A stretch of 64,000 nucleotides of DNA. Origin: Chitinophaga sp. CF118 (GTDB taxonomy: Bacteria > Bacteroidota > Bacteroidia > Chitinophagales > Chitinophagaceae). The position numbers were made by a program, and so were the translations under genes. Below are positions 26,204-36,908 of this stretch, in pieces. The stretch's first letter is position 1; each line of letters opens with the position of its first letter. The notes beneath the pieces are model-generated. The model was not told where the DNA came from. It did no database searches and worked only from the letters and a program-made list of their open reading frames with translations. The stretch is taken from contig NZ_FOMK01000004.1 in NCBI RefSeq assembly GCF_900112615.1, forward strand, positions 62,001-126,000, written 5' to 3'.

Positions 26204-26981
26204 TTTGAATTTTGATCTTTTAAATGGTTTATTACTAAGGGGTGAATATTCTAACTTTTATACGTTAACATTTTGGGGGTATCGAATCCAAACTATACTA
26301 TAAAATGATTTGCTTCTGGTTGAGATCCGAAATTAATACAAGAGAAAATAACTTTTTATTACGTTCGTATATGTAATAATTACTACTTCATTATATGTGG
26401 TGCTCATTTAAATCTTCCTAGTCAACAACGATCTACTATTTATTGTTTTAAATTACTAAAAAAAAATGCTATCCCAATATATTAATATGGACAAGTTCCA
26501 ATTGATGATATATACCAGTATTTATTCATAATTATAATTCAACACGTAAGTTACTACCCGGGTACTAAGCGACAGTGAAATTTTTCCTCTGAAAAGCAAT
26601 GTTTTAAAAGCATGATTTTTACAATTGAAGATTCTTTATTATCTTAGATAAAATGAATCCCTCATGAGCCCTGTCATTGTAACCCGTTTTTTCTTAATGC
26701 AAACTACTGTCGTACAAATACATTCAAACCTTATAAGATTGTGCAAAGAATAACTTAACTGTCGTAAAGAACTAAACCCTATTAATGCTGGCGGACTGAA
26801 AACCCCTGCCATAGAGGACCATTATAGACAAGCCCCCTTACTCACGCTAACTCCGGCGATGTAATAGGTGTGCCTTATTTGAAAACCCATAATTAACTAT
26901 TCAACATGAAATCACGTTCTCCCCCCGGACAATTATTCTTTCTTATCTCAAAAAATTTATTAATCAATTAACCATTTTTGT
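26204..26981. other. Intergenic region, 778 bases
   Basis: AT-rich region between two divergent genes. I found no RNA, repeat or gene. A 21-codon ORF at 26906-26971 (ATG, ends TAA) just before the protease gene is noted but not supported. Promoters for both flanking genes should be here. Confidence 0.5.
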
Positions 26982-28103
26982 ATGCGCAAACTTCAGTATT
27001 TATTTTACGTAATTCTGTTAATCTCATTAGCAGTCGGTTGTTCCAAAGAGAACGCACAAAAAACAACTTCGCCTGTAGCAAACAGTAGCGATGATCCTGT
27101 TTTTAAAAGGATTTTGAAAGAAGGTTATGCCCCCAGTGATATTGAAGAATTACCTGATCGCTATATTGTACAGCATGATATCATCTTTTATAAAAAAGAA
27201 CCCGGACAGAATGCAAATGGTGCTACAACAGAACAGGCCCGCTCTCCTTACCTGGTGGCTCCTGCCTATCGTCATATAAACGTATATCTTGACGGATCAT
27301 TCAGTAGTATTAACCTTAGTGGTATACTTGACAATGTCATTGCTGCTTATAATGCAGTAGGATCCGGCATACAAATGTCAAGGGTATATTCTTCGGCAAG
27401 TGCTAATATTACAATTACCCAGAATAGTTTACAATTAGGCATTTGCGGACAAGCAGGATTTCCGTTTTCTAATGGTCAGCCCTTCAATGTTGTTTACATT
27501 TCTGAATATACATTAAACTATTACGGCCTTACGAGTACAGCACAATTAACATTATTGCTGGCACATGAACTAGGACATTGTGTTGGATTACGTCACACTA
27601 ACTGGCAGCCACAAGGTGAATCATCCGCTATCCATATTCCAAGTACCCCTGCCACTGATGGCTCGTCTATCATGAATGGAGGTACCTGTGGTGTAAACTG
27701 GGGAGGATTCTCTTACTATGACCAGATTGCATTATTGTCGCTTTACCCGGTTACTTTAGGAGGTCCAAATAACTTACAGGCAGGACAGCAGCTTTCACAA
27801 GGACAATTAATCCGTTCCAGCGATGGACGGTTTATCCTCGTTATGCAAGGGGATGGTAACCTTGTGCTATATTATTACAATGTTCCGCTCTGGGATTCCG
27901 GCACTTACGGTAATTCATCCATTAATAGGGCTGTAATGCAGGGAGACGGTAACTTTGTACTTTACGATACTAATAACGCTGCACACTGGGACTCCGGAAC
28001 CTATAATTATCCCGGTGGTTATGTAGTGCTGCAGGATGATGGTAATCTGGTAATTTATCAGAACGGAGTGGCACGCTGGGATTCTAATACCTGGGGTTAT
28101 TAA
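26982..28103 (+). CDS. HEIGH-type metalloprotease with bulb-lectin repeats (lipoprotein)
   Basis: 373 residues. Lipoprotein leader (ISLAVGC, Cys 20). The zinc-protease motif HELGHCVGLRH (H195, H199, H205; E196) fits HExxHxxGxxH of the M57 dual-action HEIGH family, found in Bacteroidota. Residues about 258-373 form a bulb-type mannose-binding lectin domain with three QGDGNLVLY/QDDGNLVIY repeats. So it is a surface-tethered protease that probably binds a glycan or glycoprotein. Ends at a clear terminator (28123-28146). Confidence 0.88.
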   Translation: MRKLQYLFYVILLISLAVGCSKENAQKTTSPVANSSDDPVFKRILKEGYAPSDIEELPDRYIVQHDIIFYKKEPGQNANGATTEQARSPYLVAPAYRHINVYLDGSFSSINLSGILDNVIAAYNAVGSGIQMSRVYSSASANITITQNSLQLGICGQAGFPFSNGQPFNVVYISEYTLNYYGLTSTAQLTLLLAHELGHCVGLRHTNWQPQGESSAIHIPSTPATDGSSIMNGGTCGVNWGGFSYYDQIALLSLYPVTLGGPNNLQAGQQLSQGQLIRSSDGRFILVMQGDGNLVLYYYNVPLWDSGTYGNSSINRAVMQGDGNFVLYDTNNAAHWDSGTYNYPGGYVVLQDDGNLVIYQNGVARWDSNTWGY

Positions 28104-28122
28104 GAAGTCTGAATAAAAATAA

Positions 28123-28146
28123 GGGCGTATCAAAATTGATACGCCC
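28123..28146. terminator. Bidirectional intrinsic terminator
   Basis: GGGCGTATCA-AAAT-TGATACGCCC, then GTTTTC on the plus strand and an A-rich run before it, between the convergent genes ending at 28103 and 28168. Confidence 0.85.
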
Positions 28147-28167
28147 GTTTTCATTGTGCTCTGTTCT

Positions 28168-29781
28168 CTATTTCATCCACCAAACTTTATAATTGGTGTT
28201 ATTTCCACCCATTTTGCTGATCTGGGTATTATAATTATCTGTATTATTTACCGCTTCATCCTGAGCATAGGGAAGACGATAAAAAGTTGTATAAGCTGAT
28301 GTTGGATTGCTGCTGGCATCAACAGGTGTGCTACCAGTTCTTCTCCATAAATTAAATGCCAGCCAGGGTTGCCTGAAATAAGACAACCATTCCTGTGCAT
28401 AAATTTTACTTAATGCATCAGCAGCGGTTCCGGTAAATAGGACTTTGGGATTGGCAAGAAAAGTCTGCATTTCCAAAGTAGTAGGAGTAGAAGGAGCTAC
28501 TGCTGTCCAATCTTCTGAGGCAGTTTTTGTGTTCCCTGCTATTTTGTACCAGAAATTAACCGATGCGGTTATACCTGCCTTATATTCTGTTTCAGCAGTA
28601 GTCAGATCCAGACTGGCTCCTAGTCCGCGGGCATACGCTTCCGCTTTTAAGAAATGTACTTCTGCAGCGGTCATGATAGGTTCTGGAATATACCACTCAT
28701 CACGAATAAGATACCAGTTAATAAGTGAATATATACTCCCGTTTTTATTAGTAGGATCTGTACTTGCATAAGTGTATGCATTTATGTTATCACCCTGACT
28801 AACACCTATAACATAAGGAGCCCAGTTACCTGCTGCATTCGTTTCAACAAAAAGTTTAGCGCGGGGATCAAAGATACCTGCATCGGTAGTATTATTAGAC
28901 ACCATGTTCCACATAGTACTGCTCATACGTACCAGCCCGGTTCCACCTGTTGAAAAGCTAAACCACCTTGATGCTACATCATACCCTCCTAATGAAGCCG
29001 GCCACAGACATATATCTTCATCATCACCTATTAAGCCAACACCGTTGTTCAATGCATCCTGAATAATGGGGGTAGCAGTAGCAGCATCTTTTTCTACCAT
29101 TTGCATAGCATAACGTAACCGCAGGGAATTAGCGAATTTTTGCCATTTAGTCATATCGCCACCCAAAAACGTTTCGTAACTACCCAATGTCTGGTAAGCA
29201 TTTCCCTGAGTCGTTACAGGACTGGCAGCTGTGTTAATATTCTTCACAGCCCATGCCAGATCAGCCAACAATGAGTCATAGATCAGTTGTTGAGAGTCAT
29301 AAGCAACCCTGAAACTTGATACGCTTCCAGTATAGGCTTTACCTGCTTTAAAATAAGGAATATCCCCAAACTGGTCTGTTGCCCTGAATGTTTTATAGGC
29401 ACGTAAAATGTATAATACTGCCTGGATATTCTTCATGGATTCCTGATCTGCAACCGCATTTATTTTATCCTGAACCAGGTTTATATCCTGAAGCGTACTA
29501 TAATAATTGTTCCAGATTTCATCAACACCATTGGATAACACGAACGCTGAAGAAGCAGCAGTAGCAGCTAATTGCGTTATCGGATAATAATAATCGTTAT
29601 GAATGGCACCCTGTTCGGTACTGCCTAAAAAAAGTGAACTGTCGATACGATTAATCAAAGGCCCAATCGTAGTAGATGAAGGAGCATTATGTGTAGTATT
29701 CAGCTCCTGGAAATCCTTTGTGCAGGATGCGCAAATAAACATCCCGAACAATAAGTATATAAAAATGCTTTTTGAATGCAT
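28168..29781 (-). CDS. SusD/RagB-family nutrient-binding lipoprotein
   Basis: About 537 residues from ATG 29781; an upstream ATG at 29817 would add 12 residues and spoil the leader, so I prefer 29781 with FGMFICASC as lipoprotein box. It has SusD-like features: an N-terminal FQELNTT.., TPR-like helices and many Trp/Tyr/Gly turns, ending FYRLPYAQDEAVNN. SusD proteins bind the oligosaccharide or other ligand at the cell surface and close the lid of SusC. Downstream partner of the SusC gene; ligand unknown. Confidence 0.9.
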   Translation of the reverse strand: MHSKSIFIYLLFGMFICASCTKDFQELNTTHNAPSSTTIGPLINRIDSSLFLGSTEQGAIHNDYYYPITQLAATAASSAFVLSNGVDEIWNNYYSTLQDINLVQDKINAVADQESMKNIQAVLYILRAYKTFRATDQFGDIPYFKAGKAYTGSVSSFRVAYDSQQLIYDSLLADLAWAVKNINTAASPVTTQGNAYQTLGSYETFLGGDMTKWQKFANSLRLRYAMQMVEKDAATATPIIQDALNNGVGLIGDDEDICLWPASLGGYDVASRWFSFSTGGTGLVRMSSTMWNMVSNNTTDAGIFDPRAKLFVETNAAGNWAPYVIGVSQGDNINAYTYASTDPTNKNGSIYSLINWYLIRDEWYIPEPIMTAAEVHFLKAEAYARGLGASLDLTTAETEYKAGITASVNFWYKIAGNTKTASEDWTAVAPSTPTTLEMQTFLANPKVLFTGTAADALSKIYAQEWLSYFRQPWLAFNLWRRTGSTPVDASSNPTSAYTTFYRLPYAQDEAVNNTDNYNTQISKMGGNNTNYKVWWMK

Positions 29782-29821
29782 GTTAGTATAAGTTTTTAAG
29801 TGAATAAATCGGGGCATTTTT

Positions 29822-32800
29822 TTAGAATGACACCTTTAGCTGTACCCCTACTGAGCGAACGCCCGGTAAAGAAGCGAACTCAATACCTTGTGCATTACCG
29901 GCGCCATTGGAACCTTCCGGATTAATATGATTAGGTAATGAACTATACAGATAGAACAAATCCCTTCCTACTAATGAAACAGATGCAGCCTGGAATGCTT
30001 TGGTCTTTTTTATGATATTGGCTGGTATCGAATAATTGATAGATACTTCTCTCAACTTATACCATGTATCTTTTAAAACGCCTGTGCTATGTATCCAGCT
30101 GCTTCCGTTAGGACCACTGCTCCATACACCGTATTGCATGTATTTATAATAGTAATGTACTACGTTAGTATTAACAGTACCATCGGAATAAACACCCGGT
30201 AAAACAACACCCCATTTTGTTGAAGTACCATCAGGTGTGGTATAGGCAAGGCCGCCGCCATCCCTTTCTTTCAGGGTTTGAGGAGCAGTACCCTGTTGCA
30301 TTGTAGAAGCGTATGTTCCACTCCATATTTGTCCGCCGATTTTCCAATCTATCAAAGTACCGATAGAGAGACCTCCGCCAAATGAAAAAGTATTGGTGAT
30401 ACCTCCTCTGAATTTTGGTGTTGCATTACCAATAGGTACCATTGTGCTGGTTGACTGATACATAGTACCCTTCATCTTCGCTGCTGTTGCAGCATCCACA
30501 CCAAAGTTCTGCATAATCATTGCTTCATCCTGCAGCAAAGGTTTATGTGTTTTAGAGTCATAAACATAATCGTAACCCATAATAGTACCGAATTCATGCC
30601 CTACAACTGCTGAAATATAGTTTCCACTTGCACCCCAAATGTTTGCCATATCTACCCGGGTAGCACCTTCTGTAAGAGATAAAAGACGATTGCGGTTATT
30701 AGACATATTTAAACTCGCATCCCATTTAAAGTGTGGTTGATCTACTACCCTTGCTCTCAGAATCATTTCTATACCGGAATTTTCCAATACACCTGTATTA
30801 ACAATAATGCTTGAAACACCTGAAGAAATAGGCAAAGGTGAATTTAACAATTGCTGTGTAGCACGACCATGATAATATCTAAAGTCGAAATTGATCCGGT
30901 TCTGTAAAAATCCAAGTGCAACACCAAAATCTGCTGTTTTATTTACCTGAGGTTTATAGTTTATTGCAGGCAATGCAGATGGCAGGCTCGCGGTTGGCTG
31001 ACCTGCAAAACTTGATGAAGTGTAAATTGTATTGATGATATAAGGAGGAACATCTACCGCTCCTTCTGCCCATGCAGCTCTTATTTTACCAAAGCTTAAC
31101 ACTGAAGGATCAATATGCCACGCATCTGAAAATATATAACTGGCAGAAAAAGAAGGGAAGAAATAGGACCATTGTGTTTTAGGCAATGTGGAAGACCAGT
31201 CATTCCTTGCCGTGATATCCAGGTAAAGATAATTTTTGTAAGACAGGTTCAAAAAGCTGTATACAGAATTCAGCTTTTTATCATACCAGGATTCTGATGG
31301 AATCTGGCTCGTTTGAGTAGAACCCGCATAATTAGCAAAATAAGTTAAATACGGATTGGCATATGCAGAAGGACTATTTGTTCCGGAAATACCGTACATC
31401 GATCTTTTATAGAATGTACCACCTACAGACAATTTAGCACTGAAGTCTTTAACAATATTGTCCTTATGAAGTGTTGCCAGCCAGTCGTAGTTATTTGCAA
31501 TATCTCTTACAAGCCCGTGTCCATATGTACCTCCAATTGTTCCGGTAGCATCAGTAGGACTATTAATAGTAAGGTCTTCATTGTTATTCGCATCCACGCT
31601 TGCCCTTACAAGGAAGTTAAGGAAATCAGTAGCTTCGTAATTCATTTGTGCCGAGCCTATTAATTTTCTTCTGGTAACCGTCTCATTTTTTTCATACGTA
31701 TTCCAGTAGAGGTATTGTGCAGAACCGTTACCAGCCCATGGAAAGCCGGAGTAACTATTCCGGGATCCATCAGCAAGTTTATATTTTCCAAGATCATCAA
31801 AACCTCTGTAATTTCTGCTATAAGCGTATATGAGATTAGATTGAAGCGTACCTTCTGTATTTCCTAATGCAGGCGCATTCAGATATACGTTTGTAAAATA
31901 AGAAGCATTCACCTGGACATTCAACCTTTTGCTTAGTTTCATAGCAGTACCTACGTTGAATGAATTCTGGGAATACTTCGAGTTGGGAATAATAGCCATA
32001 TTATCCGCCCTTGTGTAGGAAGCCCGTAAAGTACCCCAGTCATTTCCACCTGAAATGGCAATGTTGTGTGTAGCCTGGCTACCATTTCTATAATAAGATT
32101 TGATATTATCCGGCTGAGGAACATCCGCTTTTTTAGTGCCGTCCCACCAGGTTATTTCAGTGCCATCCATTTTAGGTCCCCAGGATACCCCAGTGCCTGT
32201 CCAGCTAACCTGGTTCCAAAGCGCCACGCCATAAGGTCCTGAGCCCGTATTCTGATCTACAAACGACTGTTCCCATCCATCTGTAAGCAACAGATTACCT
32301 GATGCATCTTTCCGGTATTGAGGAGCATCTAATGATACCATCCCTCCTGCTCCATATTCATTTTGCATTTTAATATAACGGTAAGGTTGCACTACCTTAT
32401 AACCGAAATTATAATCAACGCCTAATCCTTTCCGTTGAGCTCCCTTTTTGGTAGTAATTAATATTACACCATTTGCACCACGGCCACCATATAAAGCTGC
32501 AGCAGCAGGACCTTTTAATACACTCATATCTTCAATATCCTGCGGATTGATCAGGTTAATAGCACTACCCCAATCCTTAGGAGCTGTAACGTCCTGAGCA
32601 GCAGCGGGAATTGTATTATCCATAGGCATTCCATCTATAATAATCAAAGGTTGGTTATCTCCTGTTATGGTATTATTTCCACCTATAATAATTCTCGTGC
32701 TGCCACCATCTACACCGTTGGGGCTGGTAATATTTACACCGGCCATTTTGCCGCTTAATGCATTAACAACATTGGGCGCATTGGATTGAGCTATTTCAAC

Positions 32801-33304
32801 TCCTTTAATCTGCTCCTGGGAATAACCAAGTGCTCTTTTCTGTCTGCCAATACCAAGTGCGGTAACAACTACTTCATTCATTGCATTCTCGCTTTTCAGT
32901 AGTGTTACACTTACTGTAGAAGACGCGCCCAGCGTGATTTTAGTGGTCTGATACCCTACATAAGAAAAGACCAGCACGGCACCTTCACCTGCCTGAATCT
33001 GAAAATTTCCTTTTTCATCGGTCACTGTACCTTTCGATGTTCCAGCAATTGTTACGTTTACACCAGCAACTGGTTCCCCATTCTTATTTATCACCTGTCC
33101 GTGAATATCTGTAAGGATGTGTGGGAGATAAGAAGCGTCTTTTGATTTTTCTGGTAAGATGTTTTTGGAGGAGAGTCTTATCCGGGAAAAGCTCTTTGCA
33201 CTTACGTGCAAAGAGGCTGTTAGGATCAGGATAGGGATAAGCATAAGGTTGGCATGCAAAAGCCGCCCTTTAACAGGGACTTTGCCATGTAAAAGTAGTT
33301 CCAT
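29822..33304 (-). CDS. SusC/RagA-family TonB-dependent outer-membrane transporter
   Basis: 1160 residues. A long N-terminal signal is followed by a carboxypeptidase-regulatory-like domain (GQVINKNGEPVAGVNVTI..FSYVGYQTTK) and then the plug (VVVTALGIGRQKRALGYS, NVVNALSGKMAGVNIT, QPLIIIDGMPMDN, IEDMSVLKGPAAAALYGG-RGANGVILITTK). The rest is a large beta-barrel ending in an aromatic residue (VGVQLKVSF). It has no STN signalling domain at the N terminus. Together with the SusD gene below it makes an uptake complex, probably controlled by the ROK regulator upstream. Confidence 0.95.
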   Translation of the reverse strand: MELLLHGKVPVKGRLLHANLMLIPILILTASLHVSAKSFSRIRLSSKNILPEKSKDASYLPHILTDIHGQVINKNGEPVAGVNVTIAGTSKGTVTDEKGNFQIQAGEGAVLVFSYVGYQTTKITLGASSTVSVTLLKSENAMNEVVVTALGIGRQKRALGYSQEQIKGVEIAQSNAPNVVNALSGKMAGVNITSPNGVDGGSTRIIIGGNNTITGDNQPLIIIDGMPMDNTIPAAAQDVTAPKDWGSAINLINPQDIEDMSVLKGPAAAALYGGRGANGVILITTKKGAQRKGLGVDYNFGYKVVQPYRYIKMQNEYGAGGMVSLDAPQYRKDASGNLLLTDGWEQSFVDQNTGSGPYGVALWNQVSWTGTGVSWGPKMDGTEITWWDGTKKADVPQPDNIKSYYRNGSQATHNIAISGGNDWGTLRASYTRADNMAIIPNSKYSQNSFNVGTAMKLSKRLNVQVNASYFTNVYLNAPALGNTEGTLQSNLIYAYSRNYRGFDDLGKYKLADGSRNSYSGFPWAGNGSAQYLYWNTYEKNETVTRRKLIGSAQMNYEATDFLNFLVRASVDANNNEDLTINSPTDATGTIGGTYGHGLVRDIANNYDWLATLHKDNIVKDFSAKLSVGGTFYKRSMYGISGTNSPSAYANPYLTYFANYAGSTQTSQIPSESWYDKKLNSVYSFLNLSYKNYLYLDITARNDWSSTLPKTQWSYFFPSFSASYIFSDAWHIDPSVLSFGKIRAAWAEGAVDVPPYIINTIYTSSSFAGQPTASLPSALPAINYKPQVNKTADFGVALGFLQNRINFDFRYYHGRATQQLLNSPLPISSGVSSIIVNTGVLENSGIEMILRARVVDQPHFKWDASLNMSNNRNRLLSLTEGATRVDMANIWGASGNYISAVVGHEFGTIMGYDYVYDSKTHKPLLQDEAMIMQNFGVDAATAAKMKGTMYQSTSTMVPIGNATPKFRGGITNTFSFGGGLSIGTLIDWKIGGQIWSGTYASTMQQGTAPQTLKERDGGGLAYTTPDGTSTKWGVVLPGVYSDGTVNTNVVHYYYKYMQYGVWSSGPNGSSWIHSTGVLKDTWYKLREVSINYSIPANIIKKTKAFQAASVSLVGRDLFYLYSSLPNHINPEGSNGAGNAQGIEFASLPGVRSVGVQLKVSF

Positions 33305-33465
33305 ACTTTTGTGTAGTTTGGTTTTGAAAGTTTAAACAGTCATTAGTGCTAGTGTCTCGTTTTGTACTGGATGATCAAATTTCTTCCGGGTTCTGCTGCA
33401 AACAGGATCCGGTTTTTTTTATGATCAGTCTTTAGTGCTCATGTTTACGTTTTCATGCTTGTTAT

Positions 33466-34665
33466 TTAATTAAAGGAAATATTCTTTGCATTCACCATTC
33501 TATAATTTTCCATAACCAACGCGGCGGCTCCGATTAATTCTGCTTCATATCCCATTTCTGAAATTTCTATTTCTGTATTGGAAGCAAGTCTGGGAATACA
33601 ATGCTCGTTTAATGCCTGTTGTATAGGAGCCTGCCATATTTTACCCGCAAGGGACCCTCTTCCACTCAATACCACTAATTCCGGATTGAAAAGATGTATT
33701 AAAATAGCTACCCCTCTACCGATATTATATCCTGCTTCCGACAATAATTCCACAGCAAACCGGTCTCCCTTTACAGCTGCGAAAAGAAGGTTTTCATTCA
33801 CCTCTTCAAAAGAATCCAACGGTAGTTGCTGCAGCAAAGAAACCCGTCCTGCTTTTAATCCCTCCTTTGCTTTTTCAGCCATTATCAGTAATGAGGTTTC
33901 TGTTTCCAGGCAGCCTGTTTTACCACAGCTGCATAACTTCCCGTTCAGGAAAAGAGGTATATGGCTGAACTCACCGGCAAAACCATTATGCCCCCGGAAC
34001 AGTTCCCCATTAACAATCAATCCCAGACCAATCCCCCATCCTATATTAACTACCATGGCGTTCTTTTTATGGCGGGCCGCCCCAAACTTAAGTTCCGCCA
34101 GTGCGATTATGGTTGAATCATTATCTATATATACAGGTACTCCTGTTTTCTCCGCAATATACCCGGTAATGGTTTCTTCTCCGGCATCCGGAAAGGAGTA
34201 ATTGATTCCTTTCCCGGCATCCACAAATCCCGGCATACCTATTCCTATCCCTGCAATATTGTCTCTTTTAATGCCCGACTTCCTGATAACCTCTTCAATC
34301 TTGTTCCCCAATAAATATAGCCACTGTGGCTCTTTCGACAAATGCAACTCGAATCTTTCAATTTCCGTCACATAATTTCCCTGCATATCCGCAACAATAA
34401 TCCTGGTAACAAACTGGTCCATTGCCACAGATACGATGAACATGATATCCGGTTTCATTGAATACATAACCGGCTTTCGTCCGCCGGTAGATGCCGCATA
34501 CCCTGTTTCTACTACATCCCCTTCCTCAATCATTTCTGCCAATATTTTGGCGGTAAGTGGAAGACTTTTACCTATTTTCCCACTTAGATCCGCACATGAA
34601 AGCGTTTTGGCAAAGTATAGTTCCTTGATAACAGAGTTCCTATACATTAAATTTTTCTCTTCCAT
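33466..34665 (-). CDS. ROK-family transcriptional regulator/sugar kinase
   Basis: 399 residues. The N terminus (residues about 5-80) looks like a winged helix-turn-helix (NSVIKELYFAKTLSCADLSGKIGKSLPLTAKIL). The ROK domain follows, with GIGIGMPGFVD, the GFAGEFSHIPL motif and the zinc-binding CSCGKTGCLE. Closest functional types are NagC/Mlc/XylR: DNA-binding repressors that sense sugars. It sits upstream of the SusC/SusD genes on the same strand with a 161-base gap, so it is the obvious regulator of that uptake system. Inducer unknown. Confidence 0.9.
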   Translation of the reverse strand: MEEKNLMYRNSVIKELYFAKTLSCADLSGKIGKSLPLTAKILAEMIEEGDVVETGYAASTGGRKPVMYSMKPDIMFIVSVAMDQFVTRIIVADMQGNYVTEIERFELHLSKEPQWLYLLGNKIEEVIRKSGIKRDNIAGIGIGMPGFVDAGKGINYSFPDAGEETITGYIAEKTGVPVYIDNDSTIIALAELKFGAARHKKNAMVVNIGWGIGLGLIVNGELFRGHNGFAGEFSHIPLFLNGKLCSCGKTGCLETETSLLIMAEKAKEGLKAGRVSLLQQLPLDSFEEVNENLLFAAVKGDRFAVELLSEAGYNIGRGVAILIHLFNPELVVLSGRGSLAGKIWQAPIQQALNEHCIPRLASNTEIEISEMGYEAELIGAAALVMENYRMVNAKNISFN

Positions 34666-34939
34666 TCTGTCGGGTCAATGTTTTATTAAACTTTATGAAG
34701 ATAATATACTTCTCTTAACTTTTTAATAACTTTTTAAATTTATTAAAAAGTTCTATAGGTTATTAAAATTTAGAAAGGTCTGGCCTTAAAATAAGGGGTC
34801 TTTTGAAAATTAATCAAAAAACAGGTTTTTGGTTAAACCATAAATGACACCAGGTCAGGGAATTAAATAAGGTTGAAAGCAAAGCGAGCCAGTTGGTTTG
34901 GGTGAATGCTTCCGGTAATTTGATTTATATTCGCGCTTT

Positions 34940-36130
34940 ATGCATATATATACCACTACCGGGAATGTTACCATTACCTGTCACAAGCGCATGATGCCTT
35001 ACCTGGAACAGGAAGCAAAGGATCTTGGATTCGATATTGAAGAAACTTTTGTAACCGGTATAAAGCTGAAGGCAACGGTTAATGAATGTATCAAACTTAA
35101 TCTTAACCTGCGTTGTGCCAGCCAGGTATTATATAGCCTTAAATCCTTTGAGGCTACAAATGCAGATGATGTATATAATAATCTATGCTCCTACCCCTGG
35201 GAGAATATAATACCTGAATCCGGATATTTTTCTATTACCAGCAATGTGAACAATGAAAGCATCAACAACAGCATGTTTGCAAACCTGCGGGTAAAAGATG
35301 CCATTATAGACAGGATGAGGAATAAAACGGGAATACGTCCTTCTACAGGTGCTGCGTTAACAGGCGCAGTAATTCATTTGTTCTGGAAAAATGAGGGTGC
35401 TGAAGTTTTTATTGATACATCCGGAGATTCACTTGCCCGTCATGGATACCGCAAAATACCAGGCCAGGCTCCAATGCTGGAATCATTGGCGGCTGCCACA
35501 ATTTATGCATCACGCTGGGATAAGGTAAATCCATTCGTAAACCCAATGTGCGGTTCGGGAACTATAGCTATTGAAGCTGCAATGATTGCTACAAATCGCA
35601 GGCCCGGCCTATTCAGGACCAATTATGCTTTTATGCACCTTAAAGGATATGATGAACAAGTTTATCTGCAGGAGGATGCATTACTGGAACAACAAATAAA
35701 AGAAGTACCAGATCTTCGCATTATTGCAACAGACTACAGCACTAAAGCAATTGAGAATGCACGCAAAAATGCTGTGGCAGCCGGTGTGGCAAACCTTATA
35801 GAATTCTCTGTTTGTGACTTTGCAGATACGGAAATACCTGAGAATGTTCCCGGTATCTTTTATGTTAACCCTGAGTACGGCGAACGTTTAGGAGAAGTAA
35901 CTGAACTTGAAAAAACATATAGCCGCATAGGTGATTTTATGAAACAAAAATGCGGTGGTTATTTCGGATATGTATTTACCGGCAACCTTGAACTTGCAAA
36001 AAAAATCGGCCTTAAAGCAAAACGCCGTATAGAATTTTATACCAGCATTATAGATTGCCGCCTGCTGGAATATGAGCTGTACAGCGGTACACGTGCTATA
36101 CCAAAAGATGCTAAACTGGAAGAACAGTAA
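34940..36130 (+). CDS. THUMP-domain RNA (m2G) methyltransferase, RlmL-like
   Basis: 396 residues. N-terminal ferredoxin-like/THUMP region (about 1-155: FVTGIKLKATVNECIKLNLNLRC), then a class I SAM methyltransferase: motif I NPFVNPMCGSGTIAIEAAMIA, the acidic RIIATDYSTKAIENARKNA, and motif IV VNPEYGERLGE. This is the architecture of RlmL N-terminal/Trm11-type guanine-N2 methyltransferases acting on 23S rRNA. NPEY in place of NPPY in motif IV is a difference from the E. coli enzyme. Cytoplasmic, housekeeping. Ends at a terminator at 36184-36210. Confidence 0.85.
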   Translation: MHIYTTTGNVTITCHKRMMPYLEQEAKDLGFDIEETFVTGIKLKATVNECIKLNLNLRCASQVLYSLKSFEATNADDVYNNLCSYPWENIIPESGYFSITSNVNNESINNSMFANLRVKDAIIDRMRNKTGIRPSTGAALTGAVIHLFWKNEGAEVFIDTSGDSLARHGYRKIPGQAPMLESLAAATIYASRWDKVNPFVNPMCGSGTIAIEAAMIATNRRPGLFRTNYAFMHLKGYDEQVYLQEDALLEQQIKEVPDLRIIATDYSTKAIENARKNAVAAGVANLIEFSVCDFADTEIPENVPGIFYVNPEYGERLGEVTELEKTYSRIGDFMKQKCGGYFGYVFTGNLELAKKIGLKAKRRIEFYTSIIDCRLLEYELYSGTRAIPKDAKLEEQ

Positions 36131-36183
36131 CCAGTTAAACATATTACTCTTATTAGTTGGCCGGGGCCTGCCCAAACACACGG

Positions 36184-36210
36184 ATAATCAAAAGATTGAT
36201 TATTTTTTTG
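36184..36210 (+). terminator. Intrinsic terminator of the methyltransferase gene
   Basis: ATAATCA-(6)-TGATTAT followed by TTTTTTTG. 7-bp stem, AT-rich but with a long T-run. Confidence 0.6.
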
Positions 36211-36245
36211 TATCATTATGAATTGGTACAAAAAAATTAATTTCT

Positions 36246-36833
36246 ATGGCTAATCTTGAACAGGCTTTTAATCTTTTTGATGAATACAACCAGCGGGATC
36301 CTGTGAAAGTGACATGGAACGGGCAGGAATATCCATCTGAGTATTTTTATGCACTCAAATTATACGAATGGATAAAAAAACTTAATCCGGAAGCCAGTGA
36401 ACCCTTATTGCTTGCTTCCAGATGCCAGCATATTGGAAGATGGGAAATTGCGAGAAACACTTATCCAGATGGCCGGGTGGGCTATCTGAAATGGAGAAGC
36501 GATCTTTCGAAATTTCATGCACAAAAAGCTACAGAGATATTACAGTCGCTGGGATATGAAGCAGATATCATCAACCAGGTAAATATAATTGTATTAAAAA
36601 AGACGCTCAAAACGAATAGTGAAGTGCAAACAATGGAGAATGCACTCTGCCTGGTATTTCTTGAATTTCAGTATGATGAGCTGGCTGAAAAGCATTCTGA
36701 AGAAAAAATGATAGGAATCCTGCAAAAAACATGGGCAAAAATGAGCTCACAGGGAAGGGAAGCCGCTTTGCTGCTCAACTATAGTGATAAGGGATCAAAA
36801 CTCCTGAACAAGGCGCTGGAAGGCGCTATATAA
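36246..36833 (+). CDS. DUF4202 protein
   Basis: 195 residues, helical, no signal. It matches the DUF4202 pattern: YFYALKLYEWIKKLNPEASEPL, then ASRCQHIGRWEIARNTYPDG-RVGYLKWRSDLSKFHA, which includes a His-rich HD-like region. Function not established. Convergent with the M15 peptidase gene; a strong hairpin at 36844-36880 separates them. Confidence 0.8.
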   Translation: MANLEQAFNLFDEYNQRDPVKVTWNGQEYPSEYFYALKLYEWIKKLNPEASEPLLLASRCQHIGRWEIARNTYPDGRVGYLKWRSDLSKFHAQKATEILQSLGYEADIINQVNIIVLKKTLKTNSEVQTMENALCLVFLEFQYDELAEKHSEEKMIGILQKTWAKMSSQGREAALLLNYSDKGSKLLNKALEGAI

Positions 36834-36843
36834 TCCGATAAAC

Positions 36844-36880
36844 GAACTTTGGTTGCTCCTGATAATAACAACCAAAGTTC
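36844..36880. terminator. Bidirectional intrinsic terminator
   Basis: Perfect 12-bp arms GAACTTTGGTTG (36844-36855) and CAACCAAAGTTC (36869-36880). No T-run, so strength is uncertain, but it lies between convergent genes. Confidence 0.65.
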
Positions 36881-36908
36881 ATATGGATATACTACCATCC
36901 ACTCAGTA

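Noticed and set aside
26906..26971. 21-codon ORF just before the metalloprotease gene
   Set aside because: Too short, no motif and no clear coding signal; the protease start at 26982 is sufficient by itself.
33360..33420. Imperfect hairpin CCGGGTTCTG..CAGGATCCGG before TTTTTTTT
   Set aside because: Arms have two mismatches and the T-run follows on the plus strand, where no gene ends; not called as a terminator.
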